A DNA stretch of 64,000 bases from positions 19,738,820-19,802,819 of the forward strand of contig NC_061798.1 in NCBI RefSeq assembly GCF_021462225.1, given 5' to 3'. Positions 46,601-58,075 of the stretch are shown here, in pieces (positions within the stretch are counted from its first letter, which is position 1; each line of letters opens with the position of its first letter). The position numbers and the translations under genes were made by a program. The DNA is from Girardinichthys multiradiatus. Its lineage: Eukaryota > Chordata > Actinopteri > Cyprinodontiformes > Goodeidae. The notes under the pieces were generated by a model. It was not told the origin of the DNA. It saw only the letters and a list, made by a program, of their open reading frames with translations, and did not search any database.

Positions 46601-47650
46601 GAAAGGTTGTCAACTTTATGGAAATCCCTGAGTTAATGTAACAGTCTTTGAATGGAACAAGCAGTGATAGATGTTCACAGTTACTAATGCTAACCATGCT
46701 AATCATGTTAATAGCTAGACATATTAAAATGTCAACTCCTAATCATTTTTTCTGTGTTTTAAAACAATTATTGAACGTTCACAGCATGAAGGCTAGAAAC
46801 AATTATTTTGAACGCTGTCAATTATAATTCTTTAAAAGAACTCAGAATCAGCGAAAATTTGCTATCAGCAGGTCAAAGCACTACAAAAAACAGCGATGGG
46901 AAATTGGCCACAAAGCTCTGATCAGTGCAAGTACTTTCTTTTTTAAAGAAAAATAATATTAATCTATATTACCATGTAATGCTAAAGAAAGCATAACTAC
47001 CCAGCAAGCTTTACTGACGAACTCAAACAGCGGTTTTAGTTTGAGAAGCAGACAAGTGGTAAAGTGAATTATGAAGAAAGAGTGAGAGAGATAGAGGATG
47101 CCAATACAAATATTATTGATTACATAAGTCAGCCATATTGTACAAATACTGTCAAAAATATGGCGGCTGCTCATTAATTAGAAATATTGATAAAATGTCT
47201 GGGTTTCTGCTGGTTCAGCAGGCTACATGTTATAAAGGAAAGGTTAAGTGCCTTTCGACATTTGATTTCCTTCCTTCGTCTCACTCTGTGCTTTTATTCT
47301 TTTACCTCTCTGGTGCTCCCTTCCATGTTCATCCTGTCTAGAAATTACTCCCCTTTTTAACTCTAGAGTTTATCATATAAGGGCATGATAAACATCATCT
47401 GGTCTTTACCAAGTTCTGAAATTATTAAAATTTTATCTTGAGTGTGACAAACAGAGCAGACTCCACTCTTTCATTATTTAGTTAAGAAAAACAAAAGCGA
47501 TATGTAAAAGCTAGGTGTTCATTTATATGGATTTGAGAGGGGAAAGCAGCACCCAGGACCGTGATTGCTCATAAACTATTCTCTTCGGGGGCAACAGTGC
47601 ATCGCACAAAAGAAGTTTGCCATGGTTCCAGACAGCTGTCTCATTTAAGG
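43681..47650. other. Intergenic DNA without recognised genes
   Basis: About 4 kb without a supported gene or repeat family. A somewhat GC-richer, repeat-free patch at 44450-44640 could be conserved non-coding DNA. A short 'agtaagtgtaagtgtaagta' tandem lies at about 46009-46030. Confidence 0.4.
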
Positions 47651-47651
47651 T

Positions 47652-47717
47652 CACACACACACACACACACACATACACACGCACGCACGCACGCACGCAC
47701 GCACGCACACACACACA
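47652..47717. repeat. (AC)n-(GCAC)n compound microsatellite
   Basis: CA repeats, then about seven ACGC units, then CA again. The alternating purine-pyrimidine content with CpG steps favours Z-DNA. Confidence 0.95.
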
Positions 47718-48666
47718 GCCCTCACAGTCATTTAACAACATCCTCTTCAACATCACACTTGCAAGATGGATGTCCTCTCTTGCATGTTTATCCGCCAGCA
47801 CTGTGGTGCTTTATTATCTAGTTCTGACAGCCTAGTAACACCCATTGTGCTGCTGTACTTCTGCTGATGGTTCCCCCAGAGACAGCCCTGGCGAGGCCTC
47901 TGCTGAACCCAATCACAAAGTGCTAAACAAGGTGCATGGCATCAGTGTTAATTTACTGTAACTTACATGCTGAAGGATCTCTTCTAATTGCGGCTGCTTT
48001 GGCCCAGCTTGACCATCCACCACTAAAAACAGACACACTCTCGCAGATACTCAGATTTTTTTTTTCCTACTGGTCCATAAAATTCTGTATCTCAGTGCCG
48101 CCCAGGGTCCAAGGTTTAGAGGGATGATAAAAATGGAGATTTTGAGGATAGCTTTCTGTGCCCAGGGGAGAGGTGACAAGATTGAAATGTGTATGGAGCT
48201 GTCCCAGTCAGCTGTGATGAGGGATGAATGTTCACTCTCGCTGAGGTTTGAGCGGATGAAACACAAAGCCACCTTAGGATTACTGATTGAGGACTGATTG
48301 ATGGTCTAGTTAGCCTCATCATCATTCATCACGCCAACCGAGAAAAATTGTAATCTATCAATTCTACTGGTTAGCATTCAGATTAGTTTATTCTTTCCTT
48401 TTTTCATAGTCTGATTTGTGAGGTCGTTAAAAATGTTTGATGGTCAAATTATTTATAACACATAACAACAGGAAACAGAAAGGGGTTAAGTAGGGGTGTA
48501 ACAAGACCTTGTGACACTAGTTCTCACCATATTAAAACACCACAGCATTTCTCTTTACAAAATCTGCCTCATGTTGCACTATCTAGGCGGTGTTTTGTTA
48601 TGAGTTATGCTATGATAATGAGCTCTGGATATAAAGGTGAGTGCTATAAACTTGACACCCTGTATG
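47718..48666. other. Unassigned, partly GC-richer DNA
   Basis: Repeat-free sequence to about 48300 that could be conserved non-coding DNA; no gene is supported. Confidence 0.35.
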
Positions 48667-48668
48667 TA

Positions 48669-50202
48669 CAGTACAGACCAAAAGTTTGGACACACCTTCT
48701 CATTCAAAGAGTTTCTTTATTTTCATGACTATGAATATTGTAGCTTCACACTGAAGGCATCAAAACTATGAATTAACACATGTGGAATCATATACTGAAC
48801 AAAAAAGTGTGAAACAACTGAAAATATGTCTTATATTCTAGGTTCTTCAAAGTAGCCACCTTTTGCTTTGATTACTGCTCCGCACACTCTTGGTATTCTG
48901 TTGATGAGCTTCAAGAGGTAGTCACCTGAAATGGTTTTCACTTCACAGGTGTGCCCTGTCAGGTTTAATAAGTGGGATTTCAAGCCTTATAAATGGGGTT
49001 GGGACCATCAGTTGTGTTGTGCAGGAGGCATCATTACTTTAAGAAATGAAGGTCAGTCAGTCCGAACAATTGGGAAAACTTTGAAAGTGTCCCCAAGTGC
49101 CGTTGCAAAAACCGTCAAGCGCTACAAAGAAACTGGCTCACATGAGGACCACCACAGGAAAGGAAGACCAAGAGTCACCTCTGCTGCGGACGATAAGTTC
49201 ATCCGAGTCACCAGCCTCAGAAATCGCAGGTTAACAGCAGCTCAGATTAGAGAACAGGTCCATGTCACACAGAGTTCTAGCAGCAGACACATCTCTAAAA
49301 CAACTGTTAAGAGGAGACTGTGTGAATCAGACCTTCATGGTAAAATAGCTGCTAGGAAACCACTGCTGAGGACAGGCAACAAGCAGAAGAGACTTGTTTG
49401 GGCTGAAGAACACAAGGAATGGACATTAGACCAGTGGAAATCTGTGCTTTGGTCTGATGAGTCCAAGTTTGAGATCTTTGGTTCCAACCACTGTGTCTTT
49501 GTGCAGCGCAGAAGAGGTGAATGGATGGACTCTACATGCCTGGTTCCCACCGTGAAGCATGGAGGAGGAGGTGTGATGGTGTGGGGGTACTTTGCTGGTG
49601 ACACTGTTGGGGATTTATTCAAAATTGAAGGTATACTGAACCAGCATGGCTACCACAGCATCTTGCAGCGGCATGCTATTCCATCCGGTTTGCGTTTAGT
49701 TGGACCATCATTTATTTTTCAACAGGACAATGACCCCAAACACACCTCCAGGCTGTGTAAGGGCTATTTGACCAAGAAGGAGAGTGATGGGGTGCTGCAC
49801 CAGATGATCTGGCCTCCACAGTCATCGGACCTGAACCCAATTGAGATGGTTTGGGGTGAGCTGGACCGCAGAGTGAAGGCAAAAGGGCCAACAAGTGCTA
49901 AGCATCTCTGGGAACTCCTTCAAGACTGTTGGAAAACCATTTCAGGTGACTACCTCTTGAAGCTCATCAACAGAATGCCAAGAGTGTGCGGAGCAGTAAT
50001 CAAAGCAAAAGGTGTCTACTTTTAAGAACCTAGATTATAAGACATATTTTCAGTTGTTTCACACTTTTTGTTCAGTATATAATTCCACATGTGTTAATTC
50101 ATAGTTTTGATGCCTTCAGTGTGAAGCTACAATATTCATAGTCATGAAAATAAAGAAAACTCTTTGAATGAGAAGGTGTGTCCAAACTTTTGGTCTGTAC
50201 TG
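48669..50202 (+). mobile_element. Near-intact Tc1/mariner element, DD38E-type, 270-bp termini
   Basis: This 1534-base element is flanked by TA duplications (48667-48668 and 50203-50204). Each end starts CAGTACAGACCAAAAGTTTG. The inverted repeats extend about 270 bases (48669-48938 and 49933-50202) with only about eight differences by eye, and the right one includes the last 30 or so codons of the transposase. The long, well-matched ends and the open transposase frame indicate a young insertion. Confidence 0.92.
48931..50025 (+). CDS. Tc1/mariner transposase, DD38E spacing
   Basis: This 364-codon open frame encodes a cut-and-paste DDE transposase that binds the element ends and inserts at TA. 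Residues about 33-105 form the paired-like DNA-binding region (IITLRNEGQSVRTIGKTLKV), with a KGRPRV AT-hook-like motif at 77-82. The catalytic residues are all present: Asp176 in WSDESKFEIFG, Asp266 in FQQDNDPKH and Glu305 in DLNPIEMVWGE, with 38 residues between the last two; GGGGVMVWG is at 211-219. The first 30 residues (from MVFTSQ) come from leader/terminal-repeat sequence. Compared with my memory of related copies, about 90 bases holding the usual start and first helix seem deleted, so the protein may not be active although the frame is open. The C terminus ends KAKGVYF inside the right inverted repeat. Confidence 0.9.
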   Translation: MVFTSQVCPVRFNKWDFKPYKWGWDHQLCCAGGIITLRNEGQSVRTIGKTLKVSPSAVAKTVKRYKETGSHEDHHRKGRPRVTSAADDKFIRVTSLRNRRLTAAQIREQVHVTQSSSSRHISKTTVKRRLCESDLHGKIAARKPLLRTGNKQKRLVWAEEHKEWTLDQWKSVLWSDESKFEIFGSNHCVFVQRRRGEWMDSTCLVPTVKHGGGGVMVWGYFAGDTVGDLFKIEGILNQHGYHSILQRHAIPSGLRLVGPSFIFQQDNDPKHTSRLCKGYLTKKESDGVLHQMIWPPQSSDLNPIEMVWGELDRRVKAKGPTSAKHLWELLQDCWKTISGDYLLKLINRMPRVCGAVIKAKGVYF

Positions 50203-50204
50203 TA

Positions 50205-52739
50205 TGTTTGAGACTCTTATTTCAAAAGACACAACGTAGTTCTTTCAAGTTGTATGGCAAAGTCAGCTAAAAAAGATTACACACTTCGTCACAATGGTAC
50301 TGAAGAAACCCCCACCTTTTTAGTTTTTTTTTCATAAAACGTTTTTTGTAAATGTAGTAGAAAACTGAATGTTTTAGACAAGGTATAAACAATAATTTAA
50401 TTCCTTGTAGACTATTGTTGCAAATTTGTCTCAGATCAACTCACAGCAAAGGTGGCGTATGTATACCACTGTTATACTGTCGCCGACAGTTGCAAACATG
50501 CAGCAAATGGCTAAATGCACTGCAAACACATAAACACACTGCAAACCCATAAATGATGCAAACTCCAGCCAGACAAACACAAAACACAAATGCAACAGAA
50601 AAACACTACAAAACAAAAACGTTGCGATTACATCAAAGAGAGAGTAACAAAAATCTACAAGCCACAAAACAAATGCAAAGGGAAAATGTTGCAAATAGTA
50701 AAAACAACAGCAAGTTAAGAAAATCAGCAAACTCCTTCCACAAAATGGAAGTGCACCAGACCACCGGGGGAGTCAAGCTCCAAGTCATATTGGACCAGAC
50801 CCTTGGTAAAGATTTTAACAGGATGCCGAGAAGAAACCTGGAGGGAATAAAGAAAAGGCTCCGATGTTTTATGTTGTAACCTTTGACAATTACAGTGGGA
50901 TATTAACATTGGCATTGTTAGTGGTCGACTCCCCCTAGTGGTTAGATTATTTAAAACTGTGTGTAATCTGTAAACCCTTTACTTTACCTTTACTTGTGAA
51001 AACAACAACAACAACAAAATAGTTTTTCATCGTTTCATAAACTAAACATTGTTTTTGTCTCAATATTGTCTCATCTCGTGAGCTGTATATATCATCCCAC
51101 CCCTGAGGCTTTGCTAGGTGATGTAAAAAACATCAGAGGTGCAGATGAACTAAATTTTAGAATCGGAAAGTCAGAAACTCAAGTACAGATTGGATCTACA
51201 GTTGAAAGTGTAACTAGAAAAGCTTAAGGACCCTGGCCAACACCAAGTTCAGATTCAATTAGCGGCTTTGCATATAAAACAAGTGGTTGGAATAAACAAT
51301 CACACAGAACTGTTCAGTCTCTCTTTATGTGACTGTTACTGTGCAGTCTGTATGCATAGAATGGAGAGAAACACATACATATAGGCCTGCAGAGGTAATC
51401 TTACTGCTTTTCCAACTTGCAACCAGAAAGGGCTCTAATTGGGTGTGATTTCATTACTAGACCCGAGCTTCAACTTACAATCAAACTAGCAACATGTGTT
51501 GAAAAACAAATATCATCTTTCCGTTCTGGTGCAGCTTGTGAACATTTGGATGTGGTTAATTATTACATTTAGAGGAAATTAGCCAATATGTGAATACTTT
51601 AATGTGAAAAACCATCAGATTTACAATTACTGTTGTTGTTGGTTGCAGCAATGAGCCAGGAAAAGGTACAAAGAAAGAAGAGCAGAATAAGAGTTACCAT
51701 CTTTCCAGAGCTGTGAGCGGCGTTGTTGCAAACAGTCCCTCTAATCTAGAAAGAAATAGCCAGAAATTCCATTGTTGCTGTTTAATATTCAGAATACGAA
51801 ACAGTGCATTATTACTGTCATTCCAACAGATAGTGCCTCACAACCAAAGGTTAATGAACATGACGGAAAGTAATCAAGGGCATAAACAATACCTGCAAGG
51901 ATCCTATTTGTTAGTATAGCTTCAGGACCTTACACAGCCCAATGCAAAATCATTGTTTTAGTGACAATAATAGGATATTTAAGAAAAGAAAAATGTCCAT
52001 TGTGGTATTAAATATCACAGTTTAACACAACATATTACAGCACAATTGTTGATCAATGGTATATGGAGCAATAGTAAAATATGGCACATATTTAGAGCTC
52101 TTTTTATAAAATGTTATTTACAAAAGGATGCTTACCTGCTCCCCACTGTCTGTAACTATAAGCATGATCTAGCCTATATTGACTGATCTTATTCCAAGTA
52201 AATTCCTTTCTGTTAAAGTAAGATTGTGTACCTTATCCATCAGGACCCGAAGATTGTGGTAAGAAAACTTTTTTGTCTTCTTTTATGTCAATTCTAATGC
52301 AATATCTAATGCAAGAAGCTAATTGCTTACATATTAAACAAGGTAAACTCAGTCATTAGTACTGAATCAGACAGCATGATGAATTAGGCCCTGTCTGTGC
52401 AAACACTGATATTATGCCAAACTGAGGTTTTCTGCTACATTTCCACTTTCCATCCAGTCTGTTTGTGGTGTATACGTGAAACAGATATCTGGGGATTAAC
52501 AGAAACGATGACGTAGTTGGCCCACTTTGCACACGTTTTTTATCACATCTTTCCTGATTATTTCCATTAAACCTCAAAATCCAGCATAAGAAATTAGAGA
52601 CAGAGAGAAAAGAATAAACAGAGTCAGAGGAAACCAAGCTACAATTGGTTTTGGGATAATCTTCAGACTAGCACTGCTTTAGCCACACTCAAGAGTTTTC
52701 CTTTTTTGAATTTCATGTTGTTATTGTGTATAGTTCTAT
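50205..52739. other. Intergenic DNA with an A-rich 'GCAAA' degenerate tract
   Basis: No gene. The interval 50480-50740 is strongly A-rich and made of loosely repeated 'actgcaaacacataaa' and 'aaaacacaaatgcaac' words, a degenerate low-complexity repeat. A near-perfect CTCF core in reverse orientation lies at 50929-50941. The rest is unassigned. Confidence 0.45.
50929..50941 (-). promoter_or_regulatory. CTCF-like motif, one mismatch
   Basis: On the - strand it reads CCACTAGGGGGAG, matching the CTCF core except for A instead of C at position 12 and G at 13. Confidence 0.35.
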
Positions 52740-52752
52740 CGCCACCTGCTGG
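52740..52752 (-). promoter_or_regulatory. CTCF core motif
   Basis: On the - strand CCAGCAGGTGGCG fits the CTCF core (CCASYAGRKGGC) at all twelve core positions. Confidence 0.5.
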
Positions 52753-52779
52753 AACAGACAAAAGAGGTGTCGCAGGATC

Positions 52780-52965
52780 TTTTTTTTTCCGGCACTAGTG
52801 GCATATGTTTTCCTCATTCTTCAGACAGTACACTGACAGGAAAGGGGTGGAAGATATGAAGCAAAGGTCCCCTAAGTTGGGAGTCGAACCTGTGATGGCT
52901 GCGATGGGGACTGAAGCCTCTGAATATGGGTAGCATATTTTAACCCCTGGGCCACTGTCTTATTT
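52780..52965 (-). repeat. tRNA-derived SINE, third family
   Basis: Read on the - strand: head 'cagtggcccaggggtt', B box GGTTCGACTCC (+ strand 52880-52890), then 'aggggacctttgcttcatat' (about 52857-52876) and 'cctgtcagtgtactgtctga' (about 52822-52841). The order and words match a common teleost tRNA-SINE. It is somewhat diverged. Confidence 0.7.
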
Positions 52966-54300
52966 AAAAAAAGCATGGTCCCAGATGCTAAGACTTTGCA
53001 AATAATGGCACCAATTGAACAATTGCTACAAAAATGTCTCTTTTACCAAAGATTGCTTGTGGGATTTGAATTTCTGTTCTTTTTTCTTATATTTTACAAC
53101 CGATTAAATAGAAACCACCAAGATCCACTGTCACCCTCATCCATGATTGAGAGGGAAATCAGGTATTTCCTTTGAGCAGGGATAGCTTGTTGGGTATCAC
53201 CGTCTCTTATATGAACAGTAAAGAAGAGCAGTTTTCCTTCAGGCGTTTGGGAACCATGCTTCACTATATTACATTTCCCTGTCTGGATTTGGATTGTATT
53301 CTTATCAGGGAAAAAAGAAAAACACTTATCTTAGGAATTCAAAAGCAATTTTTCTGGTTCACCTTATTTTTATTTATTTTGATATGTTTTAAGTGGTTTA
53401 AGACAATAGACATGATGCATGAAACCTGCTACCTTTGTGTTGAATTTCCTCTTGAATGAATAGATGTCATCAACCAGACATTTTTGAACTTTTTGGCTAC
53501 TTATTTTCCTAAAAATTTGACTGCAAACCTTCTGTCTCTATCAATAATAGAACGATAACAATGAATTGGAGCATTTGTCCATGTTATCAAAATACAGGAA
53601 TCGACCTCTTCCGTATTAAAGATTGGTTCTGGACCTTTTCGCCTATCCTAAAATAGTATAATTTTCTGTGTGTTTTTATGTTTTTTTAGCGCCGTTCAGG
53701 TTTTCAGCCCCTGACTTAAAAATGTAATTCCCGTCCTGTTTCCAAAGCTACCCTTGCAATTGCAAACTCCCTCCTCCCATTTCCAATCCCAACATGCAGG
53801 CCCTGCAGTTGGTCAAATTGCCTAAACCCGGAGTGATTGTAATTTCTGAAGAGGTTGCTGAGTGGTGCTCAGAAGGAGGGAGGAGGGGAGAGCAGTAATG
53901 GTACTGAGCAATAAGCAGGAGCTGAAAGCTACAAGGGAGCATGGGTGTAAAGAGGGATGATGTTAAGTGCTCTTGCAGAGGACTCAGGCTGTCCCTCAAC
54001 ACAGGTCACAGCCGTGATCTTGCTGGCCTGATCCCATATAAAACAATTACCCTTTCACCTGTACAGGCTCATTATAGGACACCACCAAACCACCATCACC
54101 TCCACTCAGAGTCATAGTTCAAACTGAACTGAAGTATGTTTGAAGGAACAGAAGTCTGGACACCAAAATTGTTTCTAGATATAAACTCTGAATATGATAT
54201 GGTAAATTAACTCTAGAAATTGTAGTTCCTTGCAGTTCAAAAACTGAATAGGACATGTCACACTGTTGCAAGCTCAATATGATAAAATCCTGATGGTAGC
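52966..54300. other. Unassigned intergenic DNA
   Basis: Mostly AT-rich with a GC-richer, repeat-free patch at 53740-54090. No gene supported. Confidence 0.4.
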
Positions 54301-54480
54301 TCATGTGTCACACCGTATGACAAAAGATGCCAGACTGCATGATTTCTTGGGCATCGGAAGCCCGATCAGGCACAGAAATTGGTCCAACAATAAATGAGCA
54401 GCTTCACCAGATCATCAGTCTTCCCCCACCATGCTTGACAATGGATATTCAGTGTTTGTGCTGATCAGATTGGTTTTTGC

Positions 54481-54613
54481 CAGAGGTGGGTGGAGTAGCC
54501 AAAAACTGTACTCAAGAAAGAACAGAGTTTCTTCAATATATTTTAACACAAGTAGTAATAAAAAGAAGTCATCCAAAACATTTCTCAAGTAAGAGCATTT
54601 GAATAAAAGGCTA

Positions 54614-54680
<67 letters not shown>

Positions 54681-54880
54681 CTCATTTTAACACAAACTGT
54701 AAGTGTTTGTCTGGTGTATTTTTTAGTGAAGTGACCAGTAGCCAGAAATTATCAAGTAAGAGTTGCATAACGTTGAAATATTGCTCAAGTAAGTAAAAAG
54801 CATGGTGCAGTAAAACTGCTCCTAGAAGTTACTCAAGTAAATGTAACTAAATGAATGCAACTAGTTACCACCCACCTCTA
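54481..54880. mobile_element. hAT-like MITE, 400 bp, 8-bp target duplication
   Basis: The ends CAGAGGTGGGTGG and CCACCCACCTCTA are inverted over 12 bases. Flanks are gtttttgc (54473-54480) and gttttttc (54881-54888), an 8-base duplication with one difference, as expected for hAT elements. The inside is a widespread teleost repeat ('actcaagt' words, for example 54511 and 54832) plus a TA microsatellite. No coding capacity. Confidence 0.8.
54616..54677. repeat. (TA)n microsatellite
   Basis: A pure TA tract of about 62 bases inside the hAT-like MITE. Confidence 0.95.
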
Positions 54881-55290
54881 GTTTTTTCCATTATGGTCAG
54901 AAATCTCTACTTTGGCCGTATACTGGAAATTAATAGTGATTAAATCAACTTCGTTATTCTAACGAGCAATGCTTCATGTTTTTCTGTTTCTAATTGTACT
55001 GTGGTGAGTTTTACATTTACCATGGCATAACAGAGGCTTGCAGAGTCTTTTGCAGTCTCTCAAGCACACTATGACTTTGAGGTTGATTTTTTTTCCTAAA
55101 TGTTTTTCACTTGACAATAATCTTTCAAACTAAGAATAATTAAGTTTCAGACTGCCGAAACTATGCATTTGTATAGGTGGTCACATTTGCTGATGATCAA
55201 TTAATGAAGTTGATTTTATAAGCAGCAACTGGCTTCAAACCTGTTGAAGCAGCAAAGGTGTACTTAGTTTTTCACAGTTTGATACATTAT

Positions 55291-56411
55291 TTTGTTTAAA
55301 TAAATAAATTAACGTGAGATTTGATGTGTTTTTTTACATTTGGGGTTAAATTTCAAAAATGTTAGAACCTGGTAAAAATCTAATCCTTTTTATTAAATAA
55401 TTAATTATTAATTAAAAGTGAATGTTGCTTTCTTGTGTCTATTTTCAGACTTAGAAAAGTCTTTTAGCTAAAAACAACTTTTATACTTGATTTTTGATTA
55501 AATAGGTTGCAGACCTGAGAAGAAGGGAACCAACTTTTTACCAAGTATTTGAGCTTCTGGTGGCACAAAGTTCATCAAACTAATCAGTCAGTGTCCTTCC
55601 AGATATGATCTAAAATACCAAGTATTCCTTGAGATTAGTCATTCCTGTATACTACTACTACAACTTTGTGAATGTAAACTGAAGATTCTCATTTCATTCT
55701 CAAGGTTAGATCCCTGTTAGGGAAGACATTTCTTAAAATGCACCTTAAAAAACCCATCTGGAGGAACTACACAGGCTAGTTTCTGATTCAAACGACACTG
55801 AACGAAATGTGTTTGTCTGGCATTTCTGTGATGGCTTGAAATTGATTTTACTGGAAAACATAAGAACAAACATTGCAAACCCAAATAAAAACACTGGTTT
55901 TAACCTTTAAATATTAATCTGTGTGTACCTGTGGGAACCTGCCGAGTGCTCCAACGGGTTAAAGCTTTGTAGATGCGTTGTCCAACATTCTTGACTAATA
56001 AGCCTTTCTTTTTTTAAAGATATTTTTCTGCATATTTTCCCATTAGAACTAAAACAGTAACTAAGTAAAAAAGAAAAAAACAAAAACAAAAGAAAAATAA
56101 AGTAAGAAAAATCCTGAATTTTTAACCGTTCCAAAGATCCTTCTGATACGCATTTTTTCTAGCTTTTTTCACCATTTTCTAACATCTTAGCTTTTATTCA
56201 GACAGTGTTTTCAAGGCAGAGAAGAAACATAGGCAGGGCAAATTGCATTTTGGCGATGGTCTGCAAACTGGTCTACAAAACTAAACTTGTCACAATATTG
56301 TCCCTACTTTAGCATATTTGCATGTTGTACATAATTTAATACGTTTGTTCATCGGTTTTATATTTTATTAATGGGTCTGTGATTCTAGATCTCATTGATG
56401 ACAAGTACATA
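55291..56411. other. Unassigned AT-rich DNA
   Basis: No gene or repeat family recognised. Confidence 0.4.
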
Positions 56412-56825
56412 TTGTGTCTTGCAGAAGTCTTTTCCCAATTTTTGTCACATTAAAACCGAAAACTGCAGTTTGTTATATTGGGATTGTTATCTTGGGGTTC
56501 TAAGGCCAACACACAGCAGTGCATAATTGTGAAGTGGGAGGAAATTCTGAATGGTCTTAATATTTTTTACAAATAAAAATCTAAACAAAAAACAGGGTAA
56601 TCTTTTGTCAGGTATACTTTAAAAAGACAGCATTGCCTTCTCGGTAAGCAGTTTAAAATTGTGAATGGAAAGCAAAAGGCTAAAAGATGTTGACATAAAA
56701 AAGTCAAAGTTTCAAAAAATTTTTCTTAAATGAAGACAAGGACTGGCCAACCTTGAATGGCCATTAAAATTGTGCCCATGGATGTCAAGGGTTTGGAGGG
56801 TGTGTTTTACAGTGATGGCTATCTT

Positions 56826-56872
<47 letters not shown>

Positions 56873-57164
56873 TGTTTTGCTATATGTAGTGAGGACCATG
56901 TGTTGACTCCCATTGACTTCCATTGATTTTCAGTCATTTTCAACCCTTTCTATGCCCTAACCCTGACAATAACCCTAAACCTAACTATTACCAGTGCATG
57001 CCTAACCCTAACCTTAACCTAAAGTCAATTCACACCTTAGTCCTAAACCTAACCGTTATAAAATAGGTTGTGAGGACCAGCAAAATGTCCTCACTTTGGT
57101 ACAAACGGTCCTCAATTTGATGGTGAAATCGGGAAAATGGTTCTCACTGTGATGTCAAGACAGG

Positions 57165-57247
<83 letters not shown>

Positions 57248-57646
57248 TTTGCAATTATGGCCTAAAACGTTTCATCTTACCAGAGCACAATCCTCAACAC
57301 GTCTTCCAAATATGTCCTGTCGACAGATTCTCTCACCTGAGGCATAGATCTCCATAGCTCCTCCAGAGTTACTCTTGGCTGCTTCTCTGATTAACTCTCT
57401 CTTTGATTCCTATTAAGTGGATGTCCATATCCCAACTGTTTCCAAATCTCTCATTCTCTTTCCAATTCTGCACAATAGATTGAACATTGCTTCCTGAGAT
57501 GGACTATGAATGGCTGTTGGCTGTAGTTATGCACTTCTTTGTGTTGGCCTATGACATAAAATACTAATAAAACAAATCAATGTTTGTGAATGCAACTCGA
57601 AAACCTGTAAAACTCCAACAGGCATGAATACTTTTGCAAGCCACTG
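56412..57646 (-). mobile_element. Tc1-like relic carrying the telomere-like block
   Basis: The left terminal region at 56412-56560 ('ttttgtcacattaaaaccg', 'ttatattgggattgttatct', 'aaggccaacacacagcag') matches, inverted, the right one at 57540-57646 (reverse of 'ggcttgcaaaagtattcatg', 'cctatgacataaaatac'). The element ends at a TA (57647-57648). Part of the N-terminal transposase coding region survives at 57275-57500 on the - strand ('gcatagatctccatagctcc', 'gattaactctctctttga'). The catalytic middle is gone, and the CA-bounded block sits there instead. Confidence 0.7.
56827..57245. repeat. CA-bounded telomere-like repeat block, copy B
   Basis: A CA tract (56827-56869), an interior of about 296 bases and a CA tract (57166-57245). 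The interior has 'cattgacttccattgatttt', degenerate CCCTAA repeats (about 56950-57055) and 'tgtgaggaccagcaaaatgt' with 'cggtcctcaatttg' and 'aatggttctcac'. It has the same order as copy A at 25505. Confidence 0.9.
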
Positions 57647-57648
57647 TA

Positions 57649-58075
57649 ATGGTAAATCAATGCTGTAGAATCTCAGAATGTGTCGTCTACTTTCTCTTTA
57701 AAATCTTTACTATTAGCCAGCAGACACCCGCCTGGACATGCCTAATATAACACTAAACTCTGCAGGTTGTGCTGTTACTCTGTCCCCCATCAAGCTGTTA
57801 ATGTTAGCAAGCTGTCCTGGACAGCCTTGTTGTCTATAACAATGTAGAAACTGAACTGAACAGTGTTGCATATAGGCTCAATCGGTTATCAGCTGGGATT
57901 TTGCCGTTTAAATCTGCCCCCAAACACTTCCATGCACTTGTACTTTCATACACATCTGTATAATAATTTTGAAACCAGACCATCCCCTTGTTTCCTGTTC
58001 CAATGTCATAATGGTGCAGACAATCTTGGACGAGGAATGGCTGTACAATACACAGATGCATATATTTGAATGCAT
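57649..58075. other. Unassigned intergenic DNA
   Basis: No gene or repeat family seen. Confidence 0.35.

Larger units (their letters stand above)
54300..55290 (-). mobile_element. Tc1-like relic split by a hAT-like MITE
   Basis: Before the MITE: 'ccccaccatgcttgacaatg' (54424-54443), the GGG-KHG region in reverse, and 'gtgtttgtgctgatcaga'. After it: 'cattatggtcagaaatctct' (54889-54908), 'ctaattgtactgtggtga' (54991-55008) and 'cagaggcttgcagagtct' (55031-55048), again in the order of a teleost transposon transposase in reverse. The terminal part has 'ggtgtacttagtttttcaca' (55258-55277). All frames are broken. Confidence 0.6.

Noticed and set aside
50553..50879. 108-codon open frame rich in Gln, Asn and Lys
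   Set aside because: It comes from the A-rich degenerate GCAAA-type repeat; no domain.
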